A DNA stretch of 64,000 nucleotides from Brachycybe producta (Eukaryota; Arthropoda; Diplopoda; Playtdesmida; Andrognathidae). Of the stretch, positions 62,195-64,000 are shown piece by piece. Each line of letters starts with the position of its first letter. The first letter of the stretch is position 1. The notes below the pieces were generated by a model, which ran no database searches, had not been told where the DNA came from, and saw nothing but the letters and a program-made list of their open reading frames with translations. Location of the stretch: positions 6,649,984 through 6,713,983 of the forward strand of contig JAUPFP010000006.1 in assembly GCA_036925085.1 (NCBI GenBank), written 5' to 3'. The position numbers and the translations under genes are program-made.

Positions 62195-62600
62195 TGCCCC
62201 TTTCTCATTTGCCCTGCCTGTTTTTATTTTGCCCAGTCTCTTTATAATTGCCTTTGCTTCACTCTCTTCTGCCCGCCTATTTCTAATTTACCTTGCCCCT
62301 CCCTGTCATCTTTACCCTGCCCCTCCCTGTCATCTTTACCCTGCCCCTCCCTGTCATCTTTACCCTGCCCCTCCCTGTCATCTTTACCCTGCCCCTCCCT
62401 GTCATCTTTACCCTGCCCCTCCCTGTCAACTTTACCCTGCCCCTCCCTGTCATCTTTGCCCTGCCTTTTTTCTTATTTGCCCTGTTCTTCTCTTTTCCCA
62501 GCCTCTTTCTCGCCTTCCTTGCCCCTTTCTACTTTACAATGTTCACTTCTGAATCCTTTATCCTGCCCTTTATTCCTTTACCTGATTCTTTACATCTTAC
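62195..62600 (+). repeat. 24-bp minisatellite (CTTTACCCTGCCCCTCCCTG...) with degenerate flanks
   Basis: About seven near-identical 24-bp units run from 62291 to 62467, and more diverged TTGCCCTGCC words continue on both sides. The strand is pyrimidine-rich. Because the unit length is divisible by three, all forward frames stay open; I read this as an artefact, not a gene. Confidence 0.85.
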
Positions 62601-62604
62601 CATG

Positions 62605-63830
62605 ACTCCCTTACTGATTCCTGTTCATTTAAAGTCATTGTTACTTCTAGAAACCATAGAAAATACCTATACATTAAATTCAATACAAACCAAACATTTA
62701 CAATTTCAGTTTTAAGGTTTTAACGTTACAATTCCGACTTTCACACTTATTTCTAATTTTAAATTATGTTTCACTCTAAAATTCAAACTTTTACTTTGAT
62801 CTGTAATTCTATTTTTAACTTTATTAACCATAAATTTAATTAAATTTGCATTTCAACTTATGTGGATTTTTAACTTCTATTTTTTTTTTTGACCAAATAA
62901 GTAAGTAATCTTGAGCTGACAAATAACTATAAGAGACCAACATGAGCCTCATGACACAAGAACCTCAGATTAGATCTATGATTGATGGCTCATTACTATC
63001 ATCATTATCATTATTATTAGTCATAATAAGTGACTAATTTTTGTTAGTTGACATAAATCATACAAAAGGACCTTTCTTTAACATTTAAAATTGTACACTG
63101 TTTCCTCAAGCGTATAGAAATTAAACAAATACAGGACTTCACTGTTTTGATTTTTTTCACCCCTCTTTATATATCATAATTTTGACAATTAGAGCAAGAT
63201 AACAATTGCAGATTTTTTTCTTCTTCTTCTTGCAATTTTATCTCAAATTAAACTTGAAAAATGTTTGTCACACACTAAGACAAAAAAAAAAATAAAATCA
63301 GTACAAGGGTAGCAGGACCAACTTATACCAACATAATCACAATTATGATGATAATGATGACCAATCACCTTGCAAATGATTATTTAACATGTTATTCACT
63401 TTTTTTTATATTCAAATAATAATAATGAAAAAAATGTTCCGTGAAAAATTGGCCTTTTTATCAGTTAATAATGACTCAATTTAATCGAACCCGGTTATGC
63501 AAAACTGTTATTTTAGAAGCGAAAAAGTGGGTTAATTGGTTTAATATAGGCTACATATTAAAGGTAGTGAAGAGAAAATATCGTCACGATTTCAAACACA
63601 AATTAATGGCAACTCGCCATTGCACCATATAATAATAAATTAGATGGTTATGATTCCTCACTAGAAGGCATTTTTATACAATATGAAACGTAAGAGGGTA
63701 TTGGGGCTTTAGAGTCATAGTTCCCATGGGGGCCAGTACCTCAGGGTTGTCCATGGGTGTGGACACAAGTAACTTTTAATTGTATAAATAGGACGCGATT
63801 TTATTTTTTTTTTATTTTAAAAGCATTTTA
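62605..63830. other. AT-rich intergenic, no gene seen
   Basis: No feature recognised. Confidence 0.5.
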
Positions 63831-63837
63831 CATGTTT

Positions 63838-64000
63838 GTTAGAAACTAGAATAGTAAACATTTAGCTAAAAATCGTCATTTTGACTATTCAGGAGCAAAA
63901 TTAAGAGAAACTTGAAAGTATCTTAGAAACTAGAAGGGTAGCTCAATCACTGAAGGGTATTTTCACGTTGACATCTTTTAAAATAATAAGCTTTTTATGT
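63838..64000 (+). mobile_element. Family D element, cut by window edge
   Basis: Shows TCTTAGAAACTAGAAGGGTA, CTCAATCAC and GTTGACATCTTTTAAAATAA in the same order as the left halves of other family D elements. The right half would lie beyond the window. Confidence 0.65.

Noticed and set aside
62159..62715. Three overlapping open frames of 107-148 codons on the plus strand
   Set aside because: They run through a 24-bp minisatellite, so all frames stay open by arithmetic. The peptides are only repeat translations.

Overview
The window is AT-rich, repeat-saturated nuclear DNA from an animal, probably an invertebrate. The signs are two intron-bearing nuclear tRNA-Tyr genes, a Ty3/gypsy-type LTR retrotransposon, decayed LINE 3' ends, and many short non-autonomous DNA transposons with clear target-site duplications (TSDs). 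Species and phylum cannot be fixed from the sequence. I see no host protein-coding exon that I can defend; outside the retrotransposon the open frames are short, low-complexity or inside repeats.

Layout. Positions 1-41,350 and 56,891-64,000 are a mosaic of AT-rich DNA with no recognisable genes and dispersed elements. The elements are: (A) a ~300-bp MITE with 3-bp TWA TSDs, present about ten times; (B) two ~500-bp hAT-type MITEs with TIR CAGYRGTCGCCAACC; (C) ~200-bp palindromic MITEs starting ACAGGCAGTTAG; (D) ~300-400-bp palindromic elements bounded by TTAAGGTGG/CCACCTTAA; (F) ~320-bp hAT-like elements starting TAGGGCTCGG; plus single hAT-like insertions, foldbacks, minisatellites and LINE tails. 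Around 41.4-43.6 kb lie a ~1-kb foldback element with a MITE nested in one arm, and a family-F element split by a 918-bp solo LTR. At 43.8-45.2 kb a ~793-bp unit carrying a tRNA-Tyr(GTA) gene with a 13-nt intron is duplicated in tandem.

The centrepiece is an intact, very young 11.5-kb LTR retrotransposon (45,410-56,890). Its 849-bp LTRs differ, by my reading, at one base, and it has a 4-bp ATTT TSD. Gag (563 aa, CCHC knuckle) opens with an ATG inside the 5' LTR and reads through the presumed primer-binding site. Gag ends right after a textbook T TTA AAC slippery heptamer, whose -1 shift enters a single ~2,567-codon pol frame: protease (DSG), reverse transcriptase (YLDD), RNase H, integrase (HHCC, DD35E). 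After the integrase C-terminus the frame stays open for another ~1,058 residues of unrecognised protein. Between the pol stop and the polypurine tract, and continuing into U3, lies a train of some twenty short hairpins with unrelated stem sequences. The solo LTR (42,496-43,413) and an older LTR-plus-leader fragment (4,152-4,968) share parts of this architecture, which suggests a lineage of hairpin-rich elements. The hairpin train and the C-terminal extension are the best candidates here for undescribed biology.
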